Positions 18,294 through 37,765 are shown, counted from the stretch's first letter. The stretch is 64,000 nt of DNA from Trema orientale (GCA_002914845.1 JXTC01000004.1:940098-1004097), one strand, 5' to 3'. The notes: generated by a model from the sequence alone, not told the origin. Translations and numbers: made by a program.

Positions 18294-19957
18294 TCACATG
18301 GACAATGGTAATAACAGTTTCCTCTCCCTACTCTTTTTGGCTAGTGCATGCCTAGATATTCTCAGCCGTAAAGGAAGAAAGACGCCAAAGCATAGGATGA
18401 CAAAAGAAAGCCGAAAGTGCCTGAAGTACAGGGCCACATAGGATGATACAACAAGCATGCTGAATACTAAGGCCCAAAAGATAGCCACGGCAACATCAGT
18501 CCTGCAATATGTTTACAAAAAAATTTCACATTTCACACTTCATAGCCTGAATAAACATTATCAGCTCTATTATGACTTGAAGTACAGATTATGGAGCACC
18601 AAACCACAAAACTTAAGGCAAACAACATCAAAACAATTGTATTAGACCATGGCCATGCAACTACTCAAGTAGACGTAACCTCATTTAGGTTTCACGTAAA
18701 AAAAACATTACAGAAAGGCAGTCACAGCCTATACGTCAGAGGAAAAGATTCAGACACATAATATTATGTATTGAAGCATAAGAACAATATTTTTGAGAAA
18801 TTATAAACTATACACACATACTTATATACATTGCAAGGGAAACTTAGTCCACGTTTACTGATCCACAATGAGCCGTAATAGGAAACGAAATAAAGGAAGA
18901 AGTGTTTTTGCTTCTCACCCATTTGCCTGTTTAGTTACACAATTAAGAAACGAAGTTCTGGTGAGCTCCTAACATAATTAGTGAAACTGGGAAGGAAAAC
19001 AAAATTTTTTTTAATTCCTTCTTATTGCTCTGCAAAACATTTCCCAGTACTAGTCTTTTCATTTCGTAAAAAGTAACAACGCCCATAAGTCTTCACAATT
19101 GCTACGAAACTTTTTATTAACAATCCAAAAATCATGCATTATCACCTTCATTTATTTCCCTTCAACTAGAATTCCGAACTGTTTACGTCTAAGATAGAAA
19201 TTATTAAATTATTTCACTCGATTTGTTACCAATATATTCCTCCGTTCCGTATTTTCTAGATTCTAATCACCCGAGTCCCTTGCATTGTCGTTCATAGTAC
19301 ATTGAAACGAGTTGAAATGGATTCACTCGAACATGTACTTGTTTTGAGTGCCTACTTATTTTCTCTGGGTTTGGTATCTACGGATTGATCACCCGCCGAA
19401 ATATGGTTTAGAGAGCTCTTATGTGCCTAGAACTTACTCTGAATACAATTCAGACTCATGTGAGCTTTACGTACATAGTGTGAACCCACTCTGGCCAGAG
19501 GATCTTTTATTCTGTTGGTTAAAATTCTCCACCAATTACAAAGAAAACAATGAATTTAAAATTGAATAATGTTGACATCTTCCGAAGGCTCTAGAATTAT
19601 AGCCGCGACATAGAAATTTCTTTATCGGACAAAATTTCAATTCACTATTAAAGCCACTTATCAATGATCCAGAACCAGAAAGGCTTATAAAATACAAATG
19701 AAATAGAATAATAACCCTAAAACCCAAATTTTGCAAATTTCAGCTTCTCCTAACAACTGGTTATCATATATGATCTTGCGAAAGAGTAGATGGTAGTAAA
19801 TTATATAAACGATGATACTTGTAAAATAGGGAATTTGAATTAATTACCTTGAAGTGAGATTGGGTTTGGGGGAGAAGACAGTAAGAGCGGAGAATTTTTG
19901 CTGGGATCGGATCTGGTAATCTCTGAGTTGCTCAACGAGTTTGGACCGAGTTATCAT
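18294..19957 (-). CDS. Small conserved plant membrane protein, two predicted helices (105 aa)
   Basis: Two exons join in phase, 19848-19957 and 18294-18501, across a 1,346-nt intron. The donor is AAG|GTAATT and the acceptor ATTGCAG|GACT. The 105-residue product has a polar N-terminal segment with charged and Gln residues (about 1-37), a first hydrophobic span (about 41-60), a short loop with aromatic and basic residues, a second hydrophobic span (about 66-81), and a basic tail ending LLLPLSM. I recognise no named family. The compact two-span topology with a conserved-looking tail suggests a plant-specific endomembrane protein of unknown role. The start is the first ATG of the exon, preceded by G+C-richer leader sequence. 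A possible alternative last exon is at 15364-15604. Confidence 0.75.
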
Positions 19958-21087
19958 CTCTTGGGATCGGAGATCTATCTACTCCGACCTCCCAAAACAC
20001 GTCTTCCACTACTCTGTTAAGACTGTTACAACTGACACTACCCTCTTCTTCTTCTTTTTTTTTTTTTTTTTTTTGGCGGTGAATCTGATGCGGGAATAAG
20101 CCTTTTACGTATATATATGCGACTGCCCTCTGAATTTCAAATTCTACAAGAACCCTGGGTCTTGAACAGTCGAGTGGGGGAAGGGAACGCATGCGAAGTA
20201 TGGTAACGAGTAACGACAAAAAAGACACCAATAAACGTGTCGTTTGAACTTAGAACCATAAACGACAATTATCGCATAACACCAAACACTACGTGTTGCT
20301 TTTCTTTTAAACGACACCAAACTATGTGTCGCCTTCCCAATCAAATTAAGCTTAATTATGTCGTAATAACTTTCCCAATCACTAGTTAATGTTACATATG
20401 TAATATGTATAGCTCCAAAGCCGCAAACGACAGCAAACTTCTGAACTAGAGAAAGTAGAATTTCTTTCTTTCTTTTTTTTTTTTTTTTTTTTAATTTTCT
20501 TATACTTCGAAGCACACTTTTGTTGTCTAGAGTTAAACAAGAAACTTCTGAGGAATACGACAAGTCCTTCGGATGAGCAACAGGTTTTGTCAAGGAAAAT
20601 ATTCCCAGTAATTTTACTAACTTCTGTATAACATTTCACTTCATTTTTTTTTTCTTTCACTAATTATTAAATAAATAAATAAATAATGATCACATGATTT
20701 GGTTAATAACACAGAAAAGATTGATAATAGCCTTAATACATAGCTAGGCCATGGCAGTAATCATAAAAATATATATATATATATATATGAATTTACAAGA
20801 GTGTTTTGAGCTTGGAATGGAACTCCTACGTTCCAAAACAAAATTAGAACCAAAGTCTGGCTCTCTAAAGACTAGCCATGAGCTTAGTCTAATTCTCATC
20901 CAAAAAATAAACTAGCCATGGGCATTTACAAAATAAAAAGTGAGCCCATCTTATCCTAGCAGCGTATGTTGCTCTCAAAAAAAGCACTGATAATTAAAAT
21001 GGGATACTCAAAGACTAACTTAAAATATTCCAAAAACAATCCCAAAACACTCTTATCCGCCAAGTTCAACGTCTCCTAAAGAGGTAA
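19958..21087. other. Intergenic region between the small membrane protein and DDM1
   Basis: This contains the leader and promoter of the small membrane protein and the 3' flank of DDM1. T-rich runs at about 20055-20074 and 20473-20492 and a TA run at 20769-20788 are visible. No gene is seen. Confidence 0.55.
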
Positions 21088-27115
<6,028 letters not shown>

Positions 27116-27388
27116 TTCAAAACCCTAAACGAAAACCAAAATACATGGTTTCTGCATTAACGACCCAGGAAAAACAACGGCCAATACCGAAAAATTGCTA
27201 ACCCTAGGGTTTTGGTTTCACCATTCATTTTTCAAATCAGAGCTTGAAATGAATTCCGCCATTAACACCCAAAAAAAAAAAAAAGTTTTTTGAAAATGGA
27301 ATACTTTAAATAATGGTTAAAGAAAGTAAAACTTACAGAGCTGTTCTGAAACTCGGCGAATCACACCAATGGAGTTCTCCTGCGCAGA

Positions 27389-27410
27389 GACCAGACCAGA
27401 CCAGACCAGA
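27389..27410. repeat. (GACCA)n pentanucleotide repeat upstream of DDM1
   Basis: Four tandem GACCA units lie about 275 bp 5' of the DDM1 start codon, probably in or near its transcribed leader. Confidence 0.8.
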
Positions 27411-28662
27411 GAAGATGGAAAGTCTGAAATTTGGGGAGTGGACTTGTGGAGTGGACAGTAAGAGAATTTTTAAAATGTACCCCAAATTATTATTTTGTTT
27501 TATTTATTTATTTTTTCAAGGCTTCTCCTGTGTTTGGGCGGGAAAATGAGGTTGGAATTATCCTAGAATGTTAAGTTAATTACTATTATACCTTTTTAGT
27601 GTTTTTGAGTTTTTGCCCTCACTGGCGCTTTCCTTATTTTTTTATTTTATTTTTTTCTTAAGGGCTTCATTTGCAAATTTAGTAAGTACTACTACTCCAC
27701 TCCTCGTAACCAAAATAGAAAAAAATTTGGGTTTAATAGCAAGCAAATTTGTATTACATTAATCCTAATTAGTGTATATTTTTTTTTTAAATGTTAGTTA
27801 CTGTGTGACAAATGTGGTGAGACAGAGTCAATGAGGTGACATCTTTTTTCTTTTTAAATCATTATTGTCTTATAATTGAAGAAATCATTTGACCCCATAA
27901 ACTAATTATTTTTGTAATGAATATTAATTTCTGTCCAATTAAATAAAAAGAAAAATTAAGTTTGACCTCATCTCAGTTGAATCCGACAGCAAGTGATTTT
28001 ATTTTTAATTGCTTAAATTAGCTTTTAAATTGTAATTTTAAAACAATAAATAGATGCATTAACGAGTTGCATAATACAATTCTCTCCTTCCTGTTTTTTT
28101 TTTTTTTTTCCCGGTTTTGTTTCAAATGAAAATTATGATAAGAGAGTCTATTACCATATTTTTAGGTGGAGAAAATGACTCCATGTTTTTTGAGTTATCG
28201 ACCTGATAATTTGATAAATACACAGGGATTTGCAAATTATTGGGATAATAAATGCAATCAAAGTGTCAATTCAATAACTCTAAAAGTTGTAGTGCAAAAC
28301 TACGTTTGATAGAGACGAAAAAAAATATGAGAAAAAGAAAAGATAAAATAGAGAGTATGTGTAGAATGAGAAACAAAATATTTTTCCTTTGAAAAATAAT
28401 TAATTTAATTAAAATGATTATTTCACTTCTCCTTTTATTCGTCAAAATTGTCAAACAAGGGATAAAATTTGTCAAAACTGACATATGAAATTAAAGATAA
28501 AATTATCCTTCTCTGAAATATGTAACCAAACAAGTGAAACCCAAAAACAAATCGTGGCCCATATAAGAGAGGGAAAAGATAAAAAGAATTAGTGAAGAAA
28601 TATCTTATACAATTTTGTTTTCGTTTTTTAGCTAATTAATTGTGTTTGGACTTTGGGTTAAG

Positions 28663-29280
28663 GTAATTCGGGTTACGACACGACGACACGAACATGACAC
28701 GATTTTTTGCGGGTTAGGGTTGAAGAAAAAGTGTGCGGGTCGGGTTCGGGTCGATCAGCCTGGCACGAATGAAAAAACGGGTCGGGTTCGGGTTAACCCG
28801 CTTGACACGAACTTGACCCGTTTGACCCGCCAACAAATATATATAATTAAATTATAAAAATATTTTTTATTTAATTTGTTTATGACTATTATTATAGATA
28901 TATTTAATTTGTACAATGTAAGTTTTGGGATTATAAGTTATTAATTATATTTATAAATTACCTCTAATTTATTTATTTTAAAATGAGACAATAATAGCCT
29001 TAGAAAAAGAAAATATAAGTAAAAAAATACGGGTCATAACGGGTTGGCGGGTCAAAAACGGGTTGATTGGTCAAAATCGGGTTGTGGGTTGGATGTTATT
29101 CACCAAAGCGGATTGTGCGGGTCGGGTTTGGGTCAACCCGTTTTAGGTGCGGGTCGGGTTAGAGTTGATGATTTTCTGACACGACGGGTCACGGGTCGGG
29201 TTCGGGTTGACATAATTTATGTATATATTAGACTTCAACCCGACACGAACCCGACCCGTCGACACGAATTGACACCCCTA
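28663..29280. mobile_element. Element rich in GGGTCGGGTT/AACCCGACCC motifs, hAT-like end
   Basis: Both halves are packed with variants of CGGGTCGGGTTCGGGT and its reverse complement, separated by an AT-rich core (about 28840-29030). The right end reads, in reverse complement, TAGGGGTGTCAATTCGTG, which resembles termini of plant hAT-type elements. The left end is degraded and I found no clear target duplication. Its G+C-rich subterminal repeats stand out sharply from the AT-rich surroundings. It has no coding capacity. Confidence 0.55.
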
Positions 29281-29327
29281 TGTGGTCATTTAAAGAAAAA
29301 ATCTTGATTTCATCGGAATTATATTTA

Positions 29328-29683
29328 GGGATAATTACGAAAAAATACCCTAAAGTTTGGGTATTTTGTAAATTAAACCCTGAAGTTTAGACTCTGCAAA
29401 ATAATACCCTGAGATTAAGAATTTCTGAAAATTAATATCCTGGGTAGATTTTTTAACTAATTTTAAGAACAAAAACAAAATAATATCTTCCATTAAAACT
29501 AGATTAATTCATATTATTTATTTTAATTTTGAGGATATTATTGTATTTTATCAGTTAAAAATCAACACAGGTATTAATTTTCAAAAATTCGTAATCTCAG
29601 GGTATTATTTTGCAGAATCCAAACTTCAGGGTTTAAATTGCACAACATCCAAACATGAGGGTATTTTTTTTTGCAGTTATTCC
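29328..29683. mobile_element. Foldback MITE with 9-bp target duplication, copy 1 (356 bp)
   Basis: The element starts GGGATAATTACG and ends GCAGTTATTCC, with long imperfect inverted repeats over 100 bp in each arm containing motifs such as AAACCCTGAAGTTT and AAAATAATACCCTGAGATTA. Perfect 9-bp target duplications TTATATTTA flank it at 29319-29327 and 29684-29692. The 9-bp site and long arms fit a Mutator-like MITE. A homologous copy lies at 58656-59014. Confidence 0.85.
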
Positions 29684-29964
29684 TTATATTTATATCAATT
29701 TATCGATCGCAGAAATATTTTTATGATTATCCCTTATAGAAAAAAATAAAAATTGGTTATAAATTACAAATGAATAAAGGAAAGCACACTCATGTTTTAC
29801 ACTAAAAACATGTATCATATGATATTGCATGATTTTGAATTGCACCTTCTCCGAAAATGAGATCAAATACTCATTCTCAAAAAAAAAAAAAAAAAATCAA
29901 ATACTCGTTGAAATGGTGAGATATTACTTTAAAATAGGTGAGATTGGAGATCATAGCTAATTAT

Positions 29965-30122
29965 GGATAACACTACATATTTTAGCTTTTGTATCAAATT
30001 TTTTGTACCAACACATATGGCATGTAGATTAACATTATCACTAATTGAGTGGTGACAAATCATATGTCATGTGTATTGGTTTTAAAATTTTGGTACAAAA
30101 GTTGGTACCTCAAGCATTATCC
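29965..30122. mobile_element. Short MITE with perfect 9-bp target duplication (158 bp)
   Basis: The ends GGATAACACTAC and AGCATTATCC form the start of an imperfect inverted repeat that continues through TTTTGTA.CAAA-type sequence. Perfect 9-bp direct repeats GCTAATTAT occur at 29956-29964 and 30123-30131. Target size suggests a Mutator-like element of a different family from the one 300 bp away. Confidence 0.75.
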
Positions 30123-31074
30123 GCTAATTATATTTAAAAAAAAAAGAAAAAAAAATCCTTAGCATAATATATTCAAAAGGAAAAAAAAAATCATTATAGG
30201 AAAAAAAATGCAATTTTTCTTGATAATTTGTATTAGTAAATATTTTATCATTAATTTTAAAAAATTCTCATGTGCCAGTTATATATATTGAACCGAGGAG
30301 AATGCTAGATGCTCTATCTTTTATACTTTATTTTGCACTTTCTGAGTCTCATTGTTTGACACATAGGTGGTTTGTTATATTATTAAAATATTAAACTGGA
30401 TAGTATAAGTCATATGTCAAATAGTGAAATTTGATAGTATAAAAAAAAAGTGACAAATAGAGTGTAACTCCTAGTTCAACCAAATCAATTTACCATGCCA
30501 CACTAAAATGGCAGTACACTTATTTTTGTTTTTAGTTAAATCTTATATAAAATAAATGGCAGTACACTAATTTGTTTTTTGCAGCTGCAAAGTTATATGC
30601 TTTGAATTTCACAATCAACTAGAATTTGTTTTTTTTTTTAAAAAAAAAAAAAAGAAAGAGGAAATTATTCTCTTTTGTTAAATGGTGTCCCTAATAGTAA
30701 GCTTCGGTCTATGTACATATATTTAAGTATAGTAGTGATGACACAGGTAGATTAAGCATAAGAATTCAAGGATAAAAATAAAAAATAAAAAAGCATAAGA
30801 ATATATGAAACATTGACATCTTATTGTATTATGCCAAATGGGTTTTGTTACAATGATTTTTGAATAATGGAGAATGACACTGTTTCACAAAGAGAACATT
30901 TTTTATGAGATTCATAAGAAAATTATGGAGTCCTGCTGGAGAAATTTTGGGTGCCTGCACTGCTGGTACAATCAGTCGAACTTCCAATAATCAAATAAAT
31001 TTCAAAGTACTAGTACATTACCATTAAAAGACAAAAAAAGTGAAATTCCACTGCTTTTATGTCACATAACATAC

Positions 31075-34000
31075 TCAATACTGGTGGCAGAAATTTTCAA
31101 ACCCCATATATTCTTGGTTCTCCATCTTCTCAACCATATTTGCTATGCCAACTCCACCTATGATATAGGCAACAAAATTATTAGCTTAATGAAAATATGT
31201 CAAAACTTTCTTAAAACTGGAGAATGCCATAGAGTTGTTACCTAAACTTATCGCGCTGACGAAGATTGTCAAAGCTAGTATGAAGATGACTATAGATGCC
31301 CGACCGAGAACTGCGATAATTTTTCTTACTACATGCTGACCAGTAAAAGCAGCAATTGTTGCAACTAGGACAAAATAAGAAGCTGCGGCGAAGAGTGAAC
31401 TTGAAACTATTAGCTTGAGTTGAAAATGTTTGTATATTGGCGTAGAAAAGTTTGGCTATAGTTAAGCATACTCCTTTGTGTAGTTAATGCATTTTTTTTT
31501 TTTCACTTAATTAATACTTACCATATGGGACTGGGAAACGTTTGAGAAGGTAATATTGTACAACTGACATGGAGGATGAGAATACCATTGCAAAGGTTGA
31601 TGTAGCACTAGCCACCTGCAAAACAGTAGAGTTATCAAGCCAGTACTCTTCATTTTTAGTGCTTATTTCAGCTGCAGTCAACGTTTTGTTTCTTCTAAAA
31701 TGATTTTGAGTTGTGAAATATGGATTCAATCACACAGGTTATGAGTTTAATGACAGATTATGTGCCTTGAATCAGGGTAGTATTAGCTGACTTGCCATGA
31801 CCAAGGTATCAAATTGATCTCTTTTGTAATGGGTTGGATCTGTGGTATCTCACTTAGGTGTCTAGTGGACAAAAGCCGATTTGGTTTTTCTGATTTAGCA
31901 TATGAAAATTGTAGAAGTGAAATTTTATTGACATGCCTAGTTGCCCAAATTTGAATGTGCTCAAGGGTATCTCATTCAGTCATCCGGGCAAAGTTTAAAA
32001 ATGAGTTCAATTTGTTCTAATTGGATATGGCTAACAAACCTGAGGGGGAATTCCCAGTTCAAGGAAAAGGGGTCCCAAGATGAAACCACCTCCTAGCCCA
32101 AGCAATCCACCAACCATACCAGCTACTATTCCACATGAGCAGTAAAGAAAAATCTGATGCAACTTCCAGTTTGTGATTTCCTTTCCCTTGGATGCAATCA
32201 CCCTGGTGCCTTTGTACAAGCATATGGCCTCAAAAAGTGTAACTGATAAAGCAATTGGTACCTATACAAAGTTAAACGTATTAAAATGGCCATAAGATAT
32301 GGTAGAACAACTATTTTATGTCACCAAATTCTTGCTCAGCTAAGTGCTTCAACATATTTATTTTTTGGCCATATTTCCCTGCTGCTTGCGTATAGCTTTT
32401 ACTTTCATTTGACAGTGGGTGTTCTATTTGAGGCCTTTTCTTTTCTGTTCATAAATAAAATTGCTCTACATAGTTAGACAGTGCTTGGAATTCTAAAGCC
32501 CATTTCTTTTGGTTCCATGTCTGTATATCTATGGTGCTTCTATAGTAGAACACCATAGAGTCTGGTAGATTATGATTTTTGGCTAGTGAACTTTACCTGC
32601 AAGGAGTTTAGGATCCAGAACTTGATGGAGCAAGTTTCGGCATACGTCTGCATACATACACGCATTAAGTAAACAGCAGATGATTGAGTAAAACGTCACA
32701 AACTGTACTAGTTACAGAATGCATATCAGATCATTCATAGTGTAATATTCATTTATGGCAATAAATTTCTTGGTATTTTCTTATGCAGGCTGATGAATCA
32801 TTGGAAAGCTTGTTATCTTATATGAAACCACATAGATAAACAACTTACCTTAACAATCTGAACAATTAGGAAAGCCACCCAGACATACATAAGCAGTGAT
32901 AACTCTTTCCAGTATATGTTTTGCAGCATAGGTACCTGGATAGAAGTAGTGGTAAAATTCAAGAAGATTGCTAAAAGAAACCAAAGAAAAAAGTGAAGAA
33001 ACATAATTGTCTGATTGAGAGTCAAATGAAGAACTATCACTGTAAAGAAGCTGAGACATTCTTGGGAGTCACCTCCTCATCGTGCGAAGCGGCTGGACCG
33101 CTTGGTAGTGGTTTGTAGTCTGATCCAGATTCCTCTGTACTTCAGGAGGTCAATGTCACATTCTTTCTCAAGTATAAGCATTATAGGAGTTTAGGAAGCT
33201 ATTAATTGATTTCTTAAAAGTAAGATGTATAGGATTGTTTGCGGTACTAGCTAGAATATAGTGAATGGATAAATCTTGTGATGGAACTATCTGATCAGTA
33301 TGGTCCTTCTGTTAACTTTTTTAGATATGAGATTTTTGGATGTGCACAACATTGCAGGGTAGATTCTATTTCACTCACCACCAGGTTTGGATTCTGACTC
33401 CTGCTGCTTCTGTGTTTCCTGAAATTCGAGTAAAATCTGAATCGCCTCGTCAAAGAAAATCGAAGACCAAAAATCTTTGTTAAGAAAGGCAGGCAATTTA
33501 GCAAGTGAAAATATTACCTTTTTCATCATTGTCTCTTTTTTCCATGTTTCTATACCTTTTAATAAAGCTTTTGCAGATGTACCTGCCATCAACGGTCATT
33601 ACATTAGCATCTATATAGTTTGTCAAAAAATTACCTGATGAGATTATTTGGATTCTATATTCTGTGAAGTATATGCCTTATACAAGTTTTTCTGAATGGT
33701 CATTATTCTGTTTCCTAATAATTAAGCCAGTTTAGTAGGTAGCTGAGCTTCAAAAGGAATAAGCGGAATTTTCATCAAAGATGCTTTAAAACAAGACACT
33801 GATTCAGTTTTTGATCATGACAGCATTGAGTTTTCTAGGTTTATCAAATTACATGACAATATATAACTCATGAAAACATGAAACAAAATATGATCCGAAA
33901 CTTCAAACAATCCCATCTTTAAGTACTTCTTGTTCAAAAAGGAAAACTCATGTAAGTACAATGAAAAACTTACAGATATTCCCATGAAATAAAGGGCTAT

Positions 34001-35059
34001 GGTGATTGTTGATAAAAGTATAGTGCTATTACCTAAGAAGAGAATGATAAGCAGAACTGTGACCATCCAATCAGCAAACATGACGTTGAAAGCGACCCCA
34101 ATGCTGATTCCTAGCATGAGCATTGGCTGAAAGAGTAAAGCCAGATCATAATCTATGAGGGGCATTTCCAGTGTGGGGTGCCTAAGTCTCAAATTGTAGT
34201 AAACTGTTGATCCTGCAGCACCCATAATCATGCCTGCAACCAAAAATTCGTATCTATTTTCCACTTCATGTGATAAAAAGAAAAAGAAAGCTCATAATCA
34301 TAAAACTTTCAAGATATTGTTACATGGGATAGGAACATTAAGTTTAACAATACACACGCATTTGAGATCAAGCTGAGCTGGCTAAGGTTACTTCGGCATA
34401 TAATTGATATCATCATGAGATGAATACTTTCAATATGAATTTACTCGTACAGAATAAAAGACTTAAGGTAAAATAAGTGTCTCACACTTAGAAATGGCAG
34501 TAGAAGACTTGGGGTCAAAACCAACGATCAAAGTAAGCATTGGGACAAAAATTCCACCCCCTCCAACACCTCCAACACTTCCCAAAGCTGCACCAAAGAA
34601 TCCAACAATTGATCCTACCACAATTTTCCAACCAAACTCCATCTCCTGCTCAATCATTAGTAAATCATGTTATAAATAAAATCATACCAAATTATCAAGT
34701 ATGTATGCTAAACCAGAAAAATGAGATATCCTATTTGCTTTTTAAGTATATTTGTTAGATATTGAAACAGGTTATAAAGAGATGAAGTTGAACACGTTAT
34801 GTTATATACGTATATGTGTACTCACAGGCCAAACATGTTCGTAAGTAGACTTGCCACCCTCCCAGAGAAAATGAATAATTCTTAGAAAAAATCCCGGTTT
34901 CTTCTCATGCTGATTAACCGAATTTTCTGAGTTTCGATCTTTTAACACTCTCTCCCCACTGACAAAACCACTCATCAGGACGAAACAAGCAAAAAAAATC
35001 CATATTACTATTGCTGCAGATACAGAAAATGCCTTCTGGTTCACCACATTTCGAGCCAT
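31075..35059 (-). CDS. Sulfite exporter TauE/SafE family membrane protein
   Basis: This is a multi-pass membrane protein of the plant TauE/SafE family, which is related to bacterial sulfonate and sulfite exporters. Its substrate in plants is largely unassigned. Twelve exons join in phase: 34826-35059, 34486-34645, 34033-34233, 33518-33582, 33379-33418, 33073-33134, 32849-32935, 32597-32647, 32040-32261, 31522-31615, 31242-31382 and 31075-31157, encoding 479 residues. An N-terminal hydrophobic segment (about 13-33), probably a signal anchor, is followed by a charged loop. The two family half-repeats are marked by glycine-rich motifs: [10 protein letters not shown] (about 100-109) and GGLLGLGGG (about 351-359). 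A hydrophilic loop (roughly residues 200-255) separates the two halves. All junctions have GT..AG borders. No defects were seen. Confidence 0.93.
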
Positions 35060-35117
35060 AATGAGTAACTCCGCCTTTTCTTATGACTTATCAGAACCTC
35101 TTCGGTTATTTGTGTGC

Positions 35118-35128
35118 TTATATATATA
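35118..35128 (-). promoter_or_regulatory. Probable TATA box of the TauE/SafE gene
   Basis: The + strand TTATATATATA reads TATATATATAA on the coding strand, about 60 nt upstream of the ATG at 35059. That would give a short leader. Position and sequence only; no start site is proven. Confidence 0.4.
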
Positions 35129-35793
35129 CTTCTTCTGTTGATTTTCGTTATTGTTTTTTTTCCTTCTTCTTCTATCTTCTATTGAAGGAGCTTCCTTCTA
35201 TACTACTACTCCAAATGAAGCACGAACATTGGAGTTAAACTTGTAGAAATTAAGAGTGACTCTTCAGAGACATTTATACAATATGTCTCTCTCTATGTCG
35301 CCACTCTACATAATTTTGTGGTCTAATGATTTCGAGTCCATGAAAATTCAAAATGAAAAATTAAAAACTAAAGTGGGTCCCCCCAAGATCTCTTCTTTGG
35401 CCCCACGTGTAGATTTGAGCTGGCAAAAGCTTGAATCTATTGCTCAAGTTCAAGTTCAAGCATTAATTATTTTAATTATCATAGTTTTTCCTTTTACAAC
35501 TTTTAGATATTACTACAACTTTGTTTATTTTTAAGACAAAAATTAAAATACACATGCTGAATGTGAAAATTATTTATGTACTTATAAAAGTTACCGTTTA
35601 TAGTCTTTACGTATATTTTAAGTACTGCATAGCTACCCGTTAGATGTTTCCGAGAGTGAAATTGGGGAGTTTGAGCCCTCTGTTTGGATCCTTTTGTGTT
35701 CGAAAAAACGAAATGAAAACACGAGTGGTTATAAGCATAATGTTTTTCTGAGTATATTTTGTGACGTTTGAATGTTTACCGTTAGAATTGAAG

Positions 35794-36550
35794 NNNNNNN
35801 NNNNNNNNNNNNNNNNNNNNNNNNNNNNNNNNNNNNNNNNNNNNNNNNNNNNNNNNNNNNNNNNNNNNNNNNNNNNNNNNNNNNNNNNNNNNNNNNNNNN
35901 NNNNNNNNNNNNNNNNNNNNNNNNNNNNNNNNNNNNNNNNNNNNNNNNNNNNNNNNNNNNNNNNNNNNNNNNNNNNNNNNNNNNNNNNNNNNNNNNNNNN
36001 NNNNNNNNNNNNNNNNNNNNNNNNNNNNNNNNNNNNNNNNNNNNNNNNNNNNNNNNNNNNNNNNNNNNNNNNNNNNNNNNNNNNNNNNNNNNNNNNNNNN
36101 NNNNNNNNNNNNNNNNNNNNNNNNNNNNNNNNNNNNNNNNNNNNNNNNNNNNNNNNNNNNNNNNNNNNNNNNNNNNNNNNNNNNNNNNNNNNNNNNNNNN
36201 NNNNNNNNNNNNNNNNNNNNNNNNNNNNNNNNNNNNNNNNNNNNNNNNNNNNNNNNNNNNNNNNNNNNNNNNNNNNNNNNNNNNNNNNNNNNNNNNNNNN
36301 NNNNNNNNNNNNNNNNNNNNNNNNNNNNNNNNNNNNNNNNNNNNNNNNNNNNNNNNNNNNNNNNNNNNNNNNNNNNNNNNNNNNNNNNNNNNNNNNNNNN
36401 NNNNNNNNNNNNNNNNNNNNNNNNNNNNNNNNNNNNNNNNNNNNNNNNNNNNNNNNNNNNNNNNNNNNNNNNNNNNNNNNNNNNNNNNNNNNNNNNNNNN
36501 NNNNNNNNNNNNNNNNNNNNNNNNNNNNNNNNNNNNNNNNNNNNNNNNNN
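35794..36550. other. Assembly gap (757 Ns)
   Basis: A run of N inside unit 1 of the 2.27-kb tandem duplication. If unit 1 has the same length as unit 2, the missing sequence would be about 1,583 bp instead of 757. Any translation across it is meaningless. Confidence 0.95.
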
Positions 36551-37765
36551 GGCCGACTTATCTCTCCAGTTTTGTCATCTCACAACAAGACCTAAACTGT
36601 AAGCAATGTTAATGTCCGTGTTTACTAATCGAAGAGAGGAAATATGGAGAATTTCTCATAAATTCGTGCGTTTGCTTACTAAAGTAGATAAGAGGTTTTG
36701 GTCAACCTTGACATAACTAGTGCAACTAAGGAGAAAAAACACAATTTCTTTTCTTGCTGCTTTTCAAAATCTGTTCTAGTTTTTAATTACGATTCTTTTC
36801 ATTATCGATTAAGCACGAGATAATATCACGTATTTATATACACAAAGTTGTATACGACTTTGTATTAAATCTTGAGACTCCGCGGTATTGGGTAAATAAA
36901 CTTTTGCAGTATAAACAACGGTAACTCCAATTAGAGCCCGTCTAGGCTATAAGTGGAGTGCTATTAGTAATTAGATCTATTTTGACGACAAGTTTAACTT
37001 TCAGGCATAGTGGATGGGTCATATTACTAATGGGTTTATTTAATAAAATGTGAGGAGACTTGCTTTTATTGATAATTATAGTAATGCTCAATGTAGATGT
37101 TAAACTCTGTTAATTCGGAATATTTTGCAGAAAAATTTCACTTTCGAAAAAACGAAATGAAAACACGAGTGGTTATAAGCATAATGTTTTTCTGAGTATA
37201 TTTTGTGACGTTTGAATGTTTACCGTTAGAATTGAAGGATTATATCATATTATTCTCTTTCTCTCTACACTTCAAAATTTAAAAAGAACAAATTTATGAT
37301 GTTTTAATACAATTAAATTCAGTACCAAACATGGAAAAAAAATAAAAATAAAGTAATTATCCAATAAAATTAACGATTCAAATATTTCTACATCCGAACC
37401 TTTGAGCTCATAAAGCAAAATACAAACTTAAATCACGTGTCCAAATTTAATATTTTTCATTTATATGTTCAAACAATAAATTGATGATGCATCAAATAAA
37501 ATTTAAAACTACCTAATTATTTTTTAAAAATAATTTATTTAGTCTAATATTTTTAATATAATATATTATTTATTCATTAATTAGACATGAACAATGACAC
37601 TAAATTGGATAGAAGATTCGAATTCAGAAAACACCGCTATATATGGCTTCACTTTATAACCAGCAGCCAAAATTTTCACCGTTCAAATTACAGAGATTTA
37701 ACGGCAAGTGAACATAAGTTTCTTTAATTTATTTATTCTTTTTGTGATAATGACATTATAAGTCT

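Larger units (their letters stand above)
27116..31074. other. Intergenic region with three transposon relics
   Basis: Apart from the DDM1 leader and promoter and the TauE 3' flank, this region has no gene. It contains the GGGTCGGGTT-rich element at 28663, the MITE at 29328, the MITE at 29965, and AT-rich sequence with long A or T runs (for example near 27782, 28098, 29880 and 30628). A further loose inverted repeat near 30300-30470 may be an older MITE. Confidence 0.6.

Noticed and set aside
28663-29280. Interstitial telomere repeat
   Set aside because: The plant telomere unit TTTAGGG is not present in tandem; the motif is CGGGTCGGGTT-like and irregular.
35761-36612. Two long plus-strand frames spanning the N gap
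   Set aside because: Nearly all residues are unknown; they are artefacts of the gap.
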